A stretch of 34,064 nucleotides of DNA from the NCBI GenBank assembly GCA_035628505.1, contig DASPJR010000193.1, positions 1-34,064 on the forward strand, read 5' to 3'. This document shows, piece by piece, positions 1 to 6,868 of this stretch (the first letter of the stretch is position 1; every line of letters begins with the position of its first letter). This DNA is from DASPJR01 sp035628505 (GTDB lineage Bacteria > Planctomycetota > SZUA-567 > H5-PLA8). The translations under genes and the position numbers were made by a program. The notes below the pieces were generated by a model. The model ran no database searches, was not told where the DNA came from, and saw only the letters and a list, made by a program, of their open reading frames with translations.

Positions 1-14
1 CCGGCTTCCTGCAG

Positions 15-500
15 ATGATTCTTTCCGAAGTCCTGCCCGCCGTCAGCGAACTCGACGAATTGCCGCTGTCCGACGCGCTCAAGCGCTTCGACAAGGCGCT
101 CGGCAAGCTGGGACTCGCGCCGCAGGGTGACCGCTGCTGGCGCGAACAGATGGAAACGACCGCGCGCTTTTACGGCGGATTGCCCGACACGATGGCGATG
201 ATCGTCGCGGCCGAAGGCATTTTTGTGTTCTACTTTCTCAGCGAATTTGAAGACGGCACGTGGGCCTTGACCGGTCTGGCTGATGACTGGGAACGCTTCA
301 TCAAGAAAAAAGGGCCAGACGGCCTTTTTGTCGACAATCCCAAAGTGCGTTTTGAATCACTCGACGAGCCCTTGCCGGATATCTTCAAGGCGCACAAGGC
401 TGCGCTGAAAGAAGCGAAGAGAAAAACTGCTCCGGCGGCCAGAGGAATCGACGCGATGGTTGCCGCGTTCGAAAGGTTTCAGACAGCGGCATTCAAGTGA
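15..500 (+). CDS. hypothetical protein, probably 5'-truncated by the window edge
   Basis: I do not recognise the family. From the first ATG it encodes 161 residues with no signal peptide or clear membrane helix, so it is probably cytoplasmic. The middle part (about residues 55-120) is mixed hydrophobic and acidic with several aromatic residues. The tail (about 125-161) is Lys/Ala-rich and probably helical. The reading frame stays open upstream to the window edge (Gly-Phe-Leu-Gln precede the Met), and no ribosome-binding site is visible in the 14 bases before the ATG, so the true start may lie outside the window. It converges on the next gene with only 7 bases between the stop codons. Confidence 0.6.
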   Translation: MILSEVLPAVSELDELPLSDALKRFDKALGKLGLAPQGDRCWREQMETTARFYGGLPDTMAMIVAAEGIFVFYFLSEFEDGTWALTGLADDWERFIKKKGPDGLFVDNPKVRFESLDEPLPDIFKAHKAALKEAKRKTAPAARGIDAMVAAFERFQTAAFK

Positions 501-507
501 ACCGTGG

Positions 508-942
508 TCAGCGGCGCGCTTTTGCCCACGCGATCCAGGGTTCGTAGTCGTAGCTGTCTACGTCACACGCGTTGAACTTCTGCCGCGGCACAAAAACGTG
601 TCGGGCCATATGCTCAACAAAGTATTCCGGAAGCGCGAGTTCATGCGCTTCAACGTAATGCGCCAATCCCTGCGGCCAGACGTATGTGCCATCGGTCAGT
701 TCGCTGCTGCCGAGCACGCTGTCGGCAACGCCGCATTCCTCGCGGCAATAGGCGAAGCCGAGATAACTACAGCATTCCGCCCCGTTGCGTAGATAGTTGA
801 GAATCAGCGCGCGCCGCTCGCATTCCCAGCCGGGTTTGATAAACATCCCCGGATGCGGCAGCCGCAGATCGAGTAGATCCGGCGGCGCGCACGATTTCCG
901 CGCGCGGGTGTCACACCAGAAACCGACGGGGAGGAGGGGCAT
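508..942 (-). CDS. hypothetical protein, Cys-rich
   Basis: A 144-residue protein of unknown family. It has no signal peptide. It contains eight Cys residues, including a Cys-Cys pair near residue 57 and a Cys-x3-Cys at about 66-70, and many aromatic residues, which suggests a compact, possibly metal-binding fold; this is inference. The composition looks like real protein and the frame is open throughout. No good Shine-Dalgarno sequence precedes the chosen ATG, so a later Met near residue 33 is possible. The start lies 20 bases from the first REP palindrome of the adjacent RAYT region. Confidence 0.55.
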   Translation of the reverse strand: MPLLPVGFWCDTRARKSCAPPDLLDLRLPHPGMFIKPGWECERRALILNYLRNGAECCSYLGFAYCREECGVADSVLGSSELTDGTYVWPQGLAHYVEAHELALPEYFVEHMARHVFVPRQKFNACDVDSYDYEPWIAWAKARR

Positions 943-960
943 TTAATATTTGTAACGGAA

Positions 961-989
961 TGCACTGGCTGCGGCCAGTGGCACACGGA
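961..989 (+). repeat. REP-like palindrome, copy 1 (RAYT-associated)
   Basis: A perfect 7-bp stem CACTGGC / GCCAGTG encloses the loop TGCG (hairpin 963-980), followed by the conserved tail GCACACGGA. The same 29-bp unit recurs nearly exactly at 1842-1870, and inverted at 1188-1215. Beyond the tail, roughly 80 further bases resemble the sequence after copy 4 (shared AAGCTGCG-like, CGGCCA and ACGACATT blocks), so the repeat unit may be over 100 bp and partly decayed. Confidence 0.85.
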
Positions 990-1081
990 ATAAGAGCAAG
1001 CTGCGAGTCGGACAAAAACTATTGCCACACTTGATCTGCGGCCATTCAATAACGACATTGCAATAGCTTGTTACTGCCGTT

Positions 1082-1107
1082 CGTGTGCCCCTGGTCGGAG
1101 CCAGTGC
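1082..1107 (-). repeat. REP-like palindrome, copy 2 (degenerate, inverted)
   Basis: A degenerate inverted copy of the RAYT-associated palindrome. Against the reverse complement of copy 1 it matches the tail, loop region and stem with three substitutions that weaken the stem. It lies between copy 1 and copy 3 and is followed by about 30 bases resembling the sequence next to copy 3. Confidence 0.65.
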
Positions 1108-1187
1108 CCTTCCGGTCCTCTCATTCAATTAACTCATGACGCGAACTTTGCTGAAACCACCCACACTAGCTTGCACCCGTGTCGTTG

Positions 1188-1215
1188 CCGTGTGCCACTG
1201 GCCGCAGCCAGTGCC
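1188..1215 (-). repeat. REP-like palindrome, copy 3 (inverted)
   Basis: A perfect 7-bp stem CACTGGC / GCCAGTG with loop CGCA (hairpin 1196-1213), preceded by the reverse complement of the tail. It is the exact inverse of copies 1 and 4. It sits 14 bases beyond the stop codon of the RAYT gene, so the transposase gene lies between oppositely oriented REP copies, as expected for a RAYT/REP unit. Confidence 0.85.
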
Positions 1216-1229
1216 CGCTCCTCACCGGT

Positions 1230-1814
1230 TCATTCGATCAACGTCTCATCCCAATCATCCACTCTAAGCGGTGCGTTGTCGTGATCGTTCCATTCCAACC
1301 ACCGAAAGCTCGACCAGCGCCAGAGCTCCGGTGATCTCACCAAGCGTCTCTTCACCGGGTTCCAATGGCAGTAACGAGCTTTTTCCACCGCGAGCTTCAT
1401 TGACCAGACATTTCCGTCATACCCGCCGCCTTCCAACCAGAATCTGTAACACCACTTGCCTGGCCGTTCGCGAATCCGGAGCTTATCCAGCAGCGATGTG
1501 TTCGTGTCTTTCAAATGGCCGACGATCTTCTTAGAGAAGTTCTCTTTTATTTGCCGCAGGAACAATCCGATGTCGTACGATTCTTTGCGCGGCTTGACCA
1601 GTAAGTGAACATGCTCTGGCATAAAAACGTAAGCCCAAAGATGAACAGTCTGCTCGTCACAAGCTGTCCTGATCTCGTTAGCCAGCCACGTTCGCCAGAG
1701 ATCATTTGTTAATAATGGGCGTCGATCATGAGTCGAGAACGTTAGAAAATGCGCGTGGCCTGGAACATTGAAGCGTTTCAGACGCTTGCGGTGTGTTTCG
1801 GGGTCGAAGTCCAT
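1230..1814 (-). CDS. REP-associated tyrosine transposase (RAYT, IS200/IS605-like Y1 family)
   Basis: A 194-residue member of the Y1 transposase (IS200-like) superfamily, single-strand-specific HUH nucleases that cut REP hairpins. Visible motifs are the HUH pair His68-Val-His70 within PEHVHLLV, the conserved IK-x2-F block near residues 89-93, RFW at 124-126, and the C-terminal YCHWNP motif. Tyr148 in that motif aligns with the YxYxNP block of E. coli RayT and is the likely nucleophile. WRWSSFRW near 165-172 is also typical. Met at 1814 was chosen because the upstream part of the open frame is encoded by the REP palindrome itself. It is flanked on both sides by palindromic repeats, which supports a domesticated RAYT role over a free insertion sequence. 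Length and motifs look complete, so activity is plausible. Confidence 0.9.
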   Translation of the reverse strand: MDFDPETHRKRLKRFNVPGHAHFLTFSTHDRRPLLTNDLWRTWLANEIRTACDEQTVHLWAYVFMPEHVHLLVKPRKESYDIGLFLRQIKENFSKKIVGHLKDTNTSLLDKLRIRERPGKWCYRFWLEGGGYDGNVWSMKLAVEKARYCHWNPVKRRLVRSPELWRWSSFRWLEWNDHDNAPLRVDDWDETLIE

Positions 1815-1841
1815 GGTTTGCACTCTAAGAAAGAAAAAGAG

Positions 1842-1870
1842 GGCACTGGCTGCGGCCAGTGGCACACGGA
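1842..1870 (+). repeat. REP-like palindrome, copy 4
   Basis: A perfect stem CACTGGC / GCCAGTG around loop TGCG (hairpin 1844-1861) plus the tail GCACACGGA, in the same orientation as copy 1. It lies about 30 bases upstream of the RAYT start codon. The 90 or so bases after it (to about 1960) weakly match the bases after copy 1, making a long decayed direct repeat around the transposase gene. Confidence 0.85.
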
Positions 1871-2077
1871 CAAAAGTACAAGCCGCGCATTGTCAGCAAG
1901 CTAATGCATAAGTTTAAGCGCGGCCAGCGGATGACGACATTCTTACTTATACGTATGCCCCGGCATTTGAGTTGCGTACCTTCGGCGGGTGGGATATAGT
2001 TTGTCGGTTGGTTTGGCGGCACTTCCGTTCTGGACGAGATGGCTATGGGTCGTGGTATTGTGAATAGTCTTTCCGCG

Positions 2078-2092
2078 CCGGCGTCTCGCCGG
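2078..2092 (-). repeat. stem-loop repeat, GGA-loop family (inverted copy)
   Basis: The perfect stem CCGGCG / CGCCGG reads on the minus strand with loop AGA, followed by CGCGG. It matches the stem of the element at 2279-2300 in the opposite orientation, so the two bracket the region upstream of thrS. Confidence 0.5.
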
Positions 2093-2278
2093 ATTATTAC
2101 GGGGCGCTCTCACGTTTTCTCCGGCACACGAGCGTCCTGACGTCGAATGGTTTCTGCCTCACCTTTCCTCTTTCTTCTGATTGCTTTGGCATGGATGCAG
2201 AACCGTGGCGCGTATGTTTCGCCCGCGTTTGTGCGTCCTTTGAATTGTCGCGGGCGCGACCTGCAGGCGATGATCTGG

Positions 2279-2300
2279 CCGGCGGGACGCCGGCGGTCCC
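2279..2300 (+). repeat. stem-loop repeat, GGA-loop family, abutting the thrS ribosome-binding site
   Basis: Stem CCGGCG (2279-2284), loop GGA, stem CGCCGG (2288-2293), tail CGGTCCC (2294-2300). The thrS Shine-Dalgarno AGGA begins at the next base (2301). The same loop and a similar tail occur at 30966-30990 with a different stem. The hairpin would form in the mRNA leader right next to the ribosome-binding site and could affect translation; this is inference. Confidence 0.6.
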
Positions 2301-2311
2301 AGGAATAGCAC

Positions 2312-4303
2312 ATGGCTGACATGATCGAATTGACGTACCCGGACGGCTCGAAGCACGCGTTTGAGAAGGGTGTGACGGGTCTCACCGTGGCCAGCTCCAT
2401 CGGCAAGCGCCTCGCAGCCGACGCGGTCGCGGTAAAAGTCAACGGCACTGTCCTGGATGTCACGCGCCCGATCACGCAGAGCGGCAACTTCGCGGTCGTC
2501 ACGCCCAAATCGCGCGATGGCAAGATGGACGCCGATGCGCTCTACTGCATGCGCCACACGGCCGAACACATCATGACCGAAGCCATCTGCCGCCTGTGGC
2601 CGGATACCAAGCTCGTCTACGGCCCGCCCGTTGAAGACGGATTTTACGGCGACATCGATCTGGATTCGCACAAGATCTCCATTGACGATTTTCCGAAGAT
2701 CGAAGCCGAGATGGCCAAGATCGTCGCCGAAAACCGGCCGATGACGCGCTATGAATTGCCGCGCGCCGAAGGCATGAAAAAGATTCAGGCTGAAGGCAAT
2801 CCGTACAAGGTCGATAACGCCGAACGCGCTTCGGGAGACGTGCTGAGCTTCTACGTCACTGGCGCGAACGTCGGCAAAGACTTCGAAGACCTCTGCATGG
2901 GCCCGCACGTGCCCAGCACCGGCCGCATCGGCGCGTTTAAGCTGACGGCGGTTGCGGGCGCGTACTTCCGCGGCGATGAGAAGAACAAGCAGCTGCAGCG
3001 CATCTATGGAACGGCTTTTCCAACGCAAAAAGATCTGGAAGAACATTTCGCACGCATCGACGAAGCCAAAAAGCGCGACCACCGCGTGATCGGCAAGCAG
3101 TTCGGCCTCTTCACGATGAGCCCGCTTGTCGGACAGGGCCTGGTGCTTTGGATGCCCAACGGCGGCATCATTCGCACGGAGCTGCAGAACCTGATGCAGG
3201 GCGAACTGACCAAGCGCGGCTATAAACCAGTCTTCACGCCGCACATCGGCAGCGTCGAGCTCTACAAGACGTCGGGCCACTTCCCGTATTACAAAGACAG
3301 CCAGTACCCGACGCTGAAGAGCGAGGCGAAAAAAGAGAATGGCGAGGCCGAGGAAGAATATCTCCTCAAGCCGATGAACTGCCCGCACCACATTCAGATC
3401 TACGCCGCCGAGCCGCACAGCTACCGCGATCTGCCGATCCGCCTGGCCGAGTTCGGAACGGTGTACCGCTACGAGCAGTCCGGCGAGCTCAATGGCATGA
3501 CGCGCGTGCGCGGCCTGACGCAGGACGATGCGCATCTGTTCTGTACGCCCGAGCAGGTCGAGAAGGAAATTCAGAGCACTGTTGGACTGGTACAGACGAT
3601 TTTCGGCGCGCTGGGTCTCAAGGACTATCGCGTGCAGGTCAGCCTGCGCGATCCGGCCAGTGACAAGTACACGGGCGATCCGGCCAAGTGGAACATGGCC
3701 GAAGAGACGCTCAAGCGCGTTGCCAAGGACATGAATCTGCCGCACGAGGCGGTCCCCGGCGAAGCGGCCTTCTACGGTCCGAAGCTGGACTTCATGGTGA
3801 AGGACTGCATTGGACGCGAATGGCAGCTGGGAACGGTGCAGCTCGATTACAATCTCCCCGAACGCTTCAAGCTCGAGTACATCGGCAGCGACAACAACCG
3901 CCACCGTCCCGTCATGATTCACCGCGCGCCGTTCGGCAGCTTCGAACGCTTCGTGGGCATCCTCATCGAGCACTTCGCCGGCGCCTTCCCGCTGTGGCTT
4001 GCCCCGACGCAGGTGCGCGTGGCAAACATTACGGACAAGCAGGAAGAGGCATCCCTGAAGGTCGTGCAGATGCTGGCAGCCGAGGGCTTCCGGGTCGAAG
4101 CGGATTTGGGTAAGGGCAAGATTAACGCTAAGGTGGCCGAGTCTGAAGCCGCCAAGATTCCGTACCTGCTGGTCATCGGCGACCGCGAAGCGCAGGCCGG
4201 AACGGTGGCCGTGCGCGGTCGCGGCCGGAAAGATCTGGGAACGATGCCGGTGGCGGAGTTTATCGCCAAAGCGAAGGCGGAGATTGCGGAGAGACAGATT
4301 TAG
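2312..4303 (+). CDS. thrS: threonine--tRNA ligase
   Basis: Threonyl-tRNA synthetase, a class II enzyme that charges tRNA-Thr in the cytoplasm. At 663 residues it has the full domain order: TGS domain (about 1-65), editing domain (about 70-235) with His82-x3-His86 and the CMGPH motif (Cys195, His199), catalytic core (about 255-545), and C-terminal anticodon-binding domain (about 550-660). The three zinc ligands are visible as Cys357 in MNCPHH, His408 in QDDAHLF and His537 in MIHRAPFGSFERF. A short charged Lys/Glu insert lies near 335-350. The start ATG has AGGA seven bases upstream. It precedes infC, a common arrangement in bacteria. Confidence 0.98.
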   Translation: MADMIELTYPDGSKHAFEKGVTGLTVASSIGKRLAADAVAVKVNGTVLDVTRPITQSGNFAVVTPKSRDGKMDADALYCMRHTAEHIMTEAICRLWPDTKLVYGPPVEDGFYGDIDLDSHKISIDDFPKIEAEMAKIVAENRPMTRYELPRAEGMKKIQAEGNPYKVDNAERASGDVLSFYVTGANVGKDFEDLCMGPHVPSTGRIGAFKLTAVAGAYFRGDEKNKQLQRIYGTAFPTQKDLEEHFARIDEAKKRDHRVIGKQFGLFTMSPLVGQGLVLWMPNGGIIRTELQNLMQGELTKRGYKPVFTPHIGSVELYKTSGHFPYYKDSQYPTLKSEAKKENGEAEEEYLLKPMNCPHHIQIYAAEPHSYRDLPIRLAEFGTVYRYEQSGELNGMTRVRGLTQDDAHLFCTPEQVEKEIQSTVGLVQTIFGALGLKDYRVQVSLRDPASDKYTGDPAKWNMAEETLKRVAKDMNLPHEAVPGEAAFYGPKLDFMVKDCIGREWQLGTVQLDYNLPERFKLEYIGSDNNRHRPVMIHRAPFGSFERFVGILIEHFAGAFPLWLAPTQVRVANITDKQEEASLKVVQMLAAEGFRVEADLGKGKINAKVAESEAAKIPYLLVIGDREAQAGTVAVRGRGRKDLGTMPVAEFIAKAKAEIAERQI

Positions 4304-4718
4304 TCTCACGCAAAGACGCTAAGGACGCAAAGAAAGAGAGAAGAAGATCGTTAAGGAAGTAATGGGAACTGGGTTTGCGGATTTCAATTTGGAAAGTTTG
4401 TCTGAGCCTGAGCCTGCGCGAGCAACAATGCGCAGGAATCCAGTAAAGCTTGAAGAAAAGGGGAAGCTGATCGTTGGCTTGGTGACATGAAGTAGACAGA
4501 GGGTTTTGGCTGCACACGTGCAAAGGTTTGCAGCATTTCAGCCAAAAGAGCTCGACGAAGAAAAGTTCGCGCACACGTGCGTTTCTGGACAAATTCGGCG
4601 CTAAAGGCGCTTGGTCTGCAACACACGGTGCAACTTTTTACAGCAGGGCGTTCCTGCGAACGAGAGCGGCGACTGGCGCCGCGTGAGGGAGAACTCAGGA
4701 AAGAAGGAGGATCTGGCC
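4304..4718 (+). other. thrS-infC spacer and infC leader
   Basis: 415 bases without a credible gene. The last part is likely the infC 5' leader. It holds a nested inverted repeat: outer arms TTTTGGCTG (4504-4512) and CAGCCAAAA (4539-4547), inner palindrome TGCAAA-GG-TTTGCA. The 10-mer GCACACGTGC occurs at 4512-4521 and again at 4571-4580. infC leaders are regulated in several bacteria, so this structure may be a control element; this is inference. The frame running in from an ATG at 4611 is leader sequence, not the start of infC. Confidence 0.45.
4305..4336. repeat. short-period intergenic repeat (acgcaaag type)
   Basis: Immediately after the thrS stop are three imperfect tandem units of 8-9 bases: ACGCAAAG, ACGCTAAGG, ACGCAAAG. 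Related low-complexity units recur in other gene ends of this window (12463-12480 and 23335-23356 in the complementary sense; 23231-23263 is a separate GGAGGCAC-like set). Confidence 0.6.
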
Positions 4719-4721
4719 ATT
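4704..4721 (+). promoter_or_regulatory. infC ribosome-binding site and non-canonical ATT start
   Basis: AAGGAGG (4704-4710) sits 8 bases before ATT (4719-4721), where homology says the protein begins. No ATG, GTG or TTG lies in frame nearby. IF-3 rejects non-canonical starts, so this codon is the expected sensor for negative autoregulation. Confidence 0.85.
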
Positions 4722-5330
4722 ACAGAAAGACTGCGTATCAATCAGGAGATCAAAGCCAAGACGGTCCGTGTAATCGGACCGGAAGGTGCACAACTGGGAA
4801 TTATGCTCGCCGACATGGCCCGCATGAAGGCCCAGGAGCTGGAGCTGGACCTCGTGGAAGTGGCTCCCAAGGCCGAGCCGCCCGTCTGCCGCATTATGGA
4901 CTACGGCAAACACATCTACCACGAGCAGAAGAAAGAACAGAAGGCGCGCAAGAAAGCACACGCTCACGATTTGAAAGAAGTCCGCCTGAGCTTCAAAATC
5001 GGCAAGCATGATCTGGGAATTAAAGTCCAGCACGCCAAGGAGTTCCTTGAAGAAGGACACCGCGTCCAGTTCACCATGATCTATAAGGGCCGCGAGATTG
5101 CGCACCAGAACATCGGCGAGCAGATCCTCAAGAGCGTCGTGACTGAGCTTCAGGATTCGGCGAAAGTTGAACGTCCGCCTTTCCGCGAAGGTAAGCGCGT
5201 GGGTCTGATCCTGGCGCCCAAGCACGTTGCGCCGGAAAAGCCTGAGAAGCCCGGACGCGCCGAGCATGTCGCACCGTCTGCTGCGCCGGTAACTGCGGCT
5301 GCTCCTGCAGCGGCCGCGCACAAGGCGTAA
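4719..5330 (+). CDS. infC: translation initiation factor IF-3, with ATT start codon
   Basis: IF-3 binds the 30S subunit and checks start-codon and initiator-tRNA pairing. The protein begins ITERLRINQ, the canonical IF-3 N-terminus. The N-terminal domain spans about residues 1-70 and contains AKTVRVIGPEG and the PVCRIMDYGK block. A Lys-rich linker follows, then the C-terminal domain (about 82-172) with KEVRLSFKIGKHD and GRE. An Ala/Pro-rich tail of about 30 residues ends the 203-residue protein. The start is ATT at 4719, with a strong AAGGAGG at 4704-4710 and an 8-base spacer. The upstream in-frame ATG (4611) has no ribosome-binding site and would add 36 unrelated residues. ATT starts are known for infC and allow autoregulation by IF-3. 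rpmI and rplT, the usual next genes, are absent here. Confidence 0.95.
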   Translation: MTERLRINQEIKAKTVRVIGPEGAQLGIMLADMARMKAQELELDLVEVAPKAEPPVCRIMDYGKHIYHEQKKEQKARKKAHAHDLKEVRLSFKIGKHDLGIKVQHAKEFLEEGHRVQFTMIYKGREIAHQNIGEQILKSVVTELQDSAKVERPPFREGKRVGLILAPKHVAPEKPEKPGRAEHVAPSAAPVTAAAPAAAAHKA

Positions 5331-5441
5331 CCGCTCTGTCGACCGCGCCTTAAAGAGCTTACCAAAGGGCTGCCTCCGCCTGTCGCGGGCGGAAGCTGCG
5401 GCGTGCGTAAGTCATTTGTTTTCCGCTGATTGCAGTAGCCG

Positions 5442-5804
5442 TCAGGCAGTCTGACTGGTGCTGCGGATGCTGTCGAGCAACTGCGTTAAATCGAAAGGCT
5501 TTGCGATAAACCCGTCAAAGCCTGCCGCGAGCGCACCTTGCTTGCGGCCCATGGCGGATATGGCGAGCGCGCGGGTCTGCTGATTAGGCCCCGGGGTTTG
5601 GCGCAGGGCTGAAATGAACTGCATGCCATCCATTTCGGGCATCATAATATCGGACAGAATAAGATCGTAAGACTCTGTCTGAGCGAGCTTTAACGCGCTG
5701 TTGCCATTGGTCGCGGTGTGAACCGTGAAACCCTCGTACTGGAGCGCAAGAGTCACAACGTCAGCGGTGAGTTCATCGTCTTCAACCAGCAACAACTTCG
5801 GCAT
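5442..5804 (-). CDS. single-domain response regulator (CheY-like receiver)
   Basis: A 120-residue stand-alone receiver domain. The acidic pair Asp9-Asp10 (LVEDDE) and the phospho-acceptor Asp in LILSDIMMPEMDG (about residue 52) are present, as are the conserved Ser in AISA (about 83) and the Lys in AKPF (about 102). No output domain is attached, so it must signal by protein contact, as CheY or phosphorelay intermediates do. No histidine kinase is in the window and its partner is unknown. It converges on infC and lies downstream of tRNA-Arg on the same strand. Confidence 0.93.
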   Translation of the reverse strand: MPKLLLVEDDELTADVVTLALQYEGFTVHTATNGNSALKLAQTESYDLILSDIMMPEMDGMQFISALRQTPGPNQQTRALAISAMGRKQGALAAGFDGFIAKPFDLTQLLDSIRSTSQTA

Positions 5805-6015
5805 CTTGCCTAAACCTTTGTAGTGACAGCATCAACGTTCGCAAGATGCCACACCGCATTGAAAAATTCTTATTCGTTGAGCGCCATATTTCTACAGTTG
5901 CACCGTAAAGACCCCATATGCGGCGCCTTTTGCAAAAGGGACGCATCTTCCGGGCCAAAGAGCAGCCCCAGACATGCTGAGAATATTCCCAGAATGCGGG
6001 AAGGTACAGAAGCGA

Positions 6016-6092
<77 letters not shown>

Positions 6093-6246
6093 GGCTGGCG
6101 CCACCATATAAAAGCACATTTCGCCGGAAAAACAAACTCATTGGGCTCAGCGACGCTCGGTTTTTCTCGTCTGAATTCTGCCGTGTCATGCTATCTTATA
6201 CTTCGCGGAATTTTACGATCACACGGTGCGCGTGGAGGACACCTCT

Positions 6247-6831
6247 ATGCAGGAACGTGGGGCAATGGCCGAACTGGCCGCGCTGGTGAAGCAGGCGCGT
6301 TCCGGTGATGCCGAGGCCTATGGGGAACTCGTCAACCGGTTCAGTGCGGCAGTTCGCGGTATGTGTCTGATGCGGGCGGCAGATCCGGCGCGAGCCGATG
6401 ACATCGCGCAGCAGGTGTTTTTAACGGCCTGGAAACGCCTGCCGGACTTGAATGAGGACGCCCCGTTCTGGCCGTGGCTGGAAGCGATCACGCGCAACCA
6501 CCTGCTGAATGAGTGGCGGCGCGTGCAACGGGAAAGAGGCCTTAAGCAGCGCTATACGGTCGCCTGGCTGGCCCAGAGCGAGTCGGAACACGCGAGCGAG
6601 GATGCGGAGGATCTGGCGCTGCGCGTGGAAGTGCTGCGCCAATGCGTCGAGACGCTGCCGGAGAAGCTGCGATCGCTGATCCGCATGCGTTATGACGACG
6701 GTTATTCCTCTGAAGAAATTGCGGTTGTTCTTGGCCGCACCAGCGACGCCGTGCGCCAGACCTTTGTGCGCGTGCGTGACAAGCTGCGCGAATGCGTGGA
6801 GCGGAAGCTAAGCAGCCAGGGCGCGATTTAA
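6247..6831 (+). CDS. ECF-like RNA polymerase sigma factor
   Basis: A sigma-70 family factor of 194 residues with regions 2 and 4 only. Region 2 (about residues 20-90) contains DDIAQQVFLTAWKRL and the promoter-melting part ending NHLLNEWRR. Region 4 (about 130-185) has LPEKLRSLIRMRY followed by the helix-turn-helix YSSEEIAVVLGRTSDAVRQT. The ATG at 6247 was chosen because GGAGG (6234-6238) lies 8 bases upstream; a GTG at 6226 has no such site. It precedes a FecR-like membrane protein by about 40 bases, the usual sigma/anti-sigma arrangement in PVC bacteria, so that protein probably controls it. Confidence 0.93.
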   Translation: MQERGAMAELAALVKQARSGDAEAYGELVNRFSAAVRGMCLMRAADPARADDIAQQVFLTAWKRLPDLNEDAPFWPWLEAITRNHLLNEWRRVQRERGLKQRYTVAWLAQSESEHASEDAEDLALRVEVLRQCVETLPEKLRSLIRMRYDDGYSSEEIAVVLGRTSDAVRQTFVRVRDKLRECVERKLSSQGAI

Positions 6832-6868
6832 GAGTTTGCAACGGACGGGATCAGGCGTGAGCGAGACG

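Larger units (their letters stand above)
1871..2311. other. intergenic region upstream of thrS
   Basis: About 440 bases without a credible gene; the short frames here have no plausible start and no protein-like composition. The first ~90 bases are the decayed extension of REP copy 4. Two stem-loops sharing the stem CCGGCG / CGCCGG occur in opposite orientations (2078-2092 and 2279-2293). A pyrimidine-rich stretch lies around 2150-2175. The thrS promoter must lie here, but I cannot pick a convincing -35/-10 pair. Confidence 0.6.

Noticed and set aside
2159..4309. 716-codon open frame on the minus strand
   Set aside because: It lies exactly antisense to thrS, whose motifs are unmistakable. Its composition (Val/Leu/Arg/His-rich) is that expected of the reverse of a GC-rich gene.
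4384..4626. Small minus-strand frames between thrS and infC
   Set aside because: Low-complexity, mutually overlapping frames in a structured leader; no motif or ribosome-binding site.
4611..4718. ATG-initiated extension of infC
   Set aside because: There is no ribosome-binding site, and the 36 residues are unlike any IF-3. The strong AAGGAGG and homology point to ATT at 4719.
5372..5396. Terminator between infC and the response regulator
   Set aside because: TCCGCC/GGCGGA can form a 6-bp stem, but no T-run follows on either strand.
6836..6868. TTG start for the FecR-like protein
   Set aside because: A rare start without a ribosome-binding site, adding 11 residues not typical of the family. 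ATG 6869 preferred, with GTG 6857 possible.
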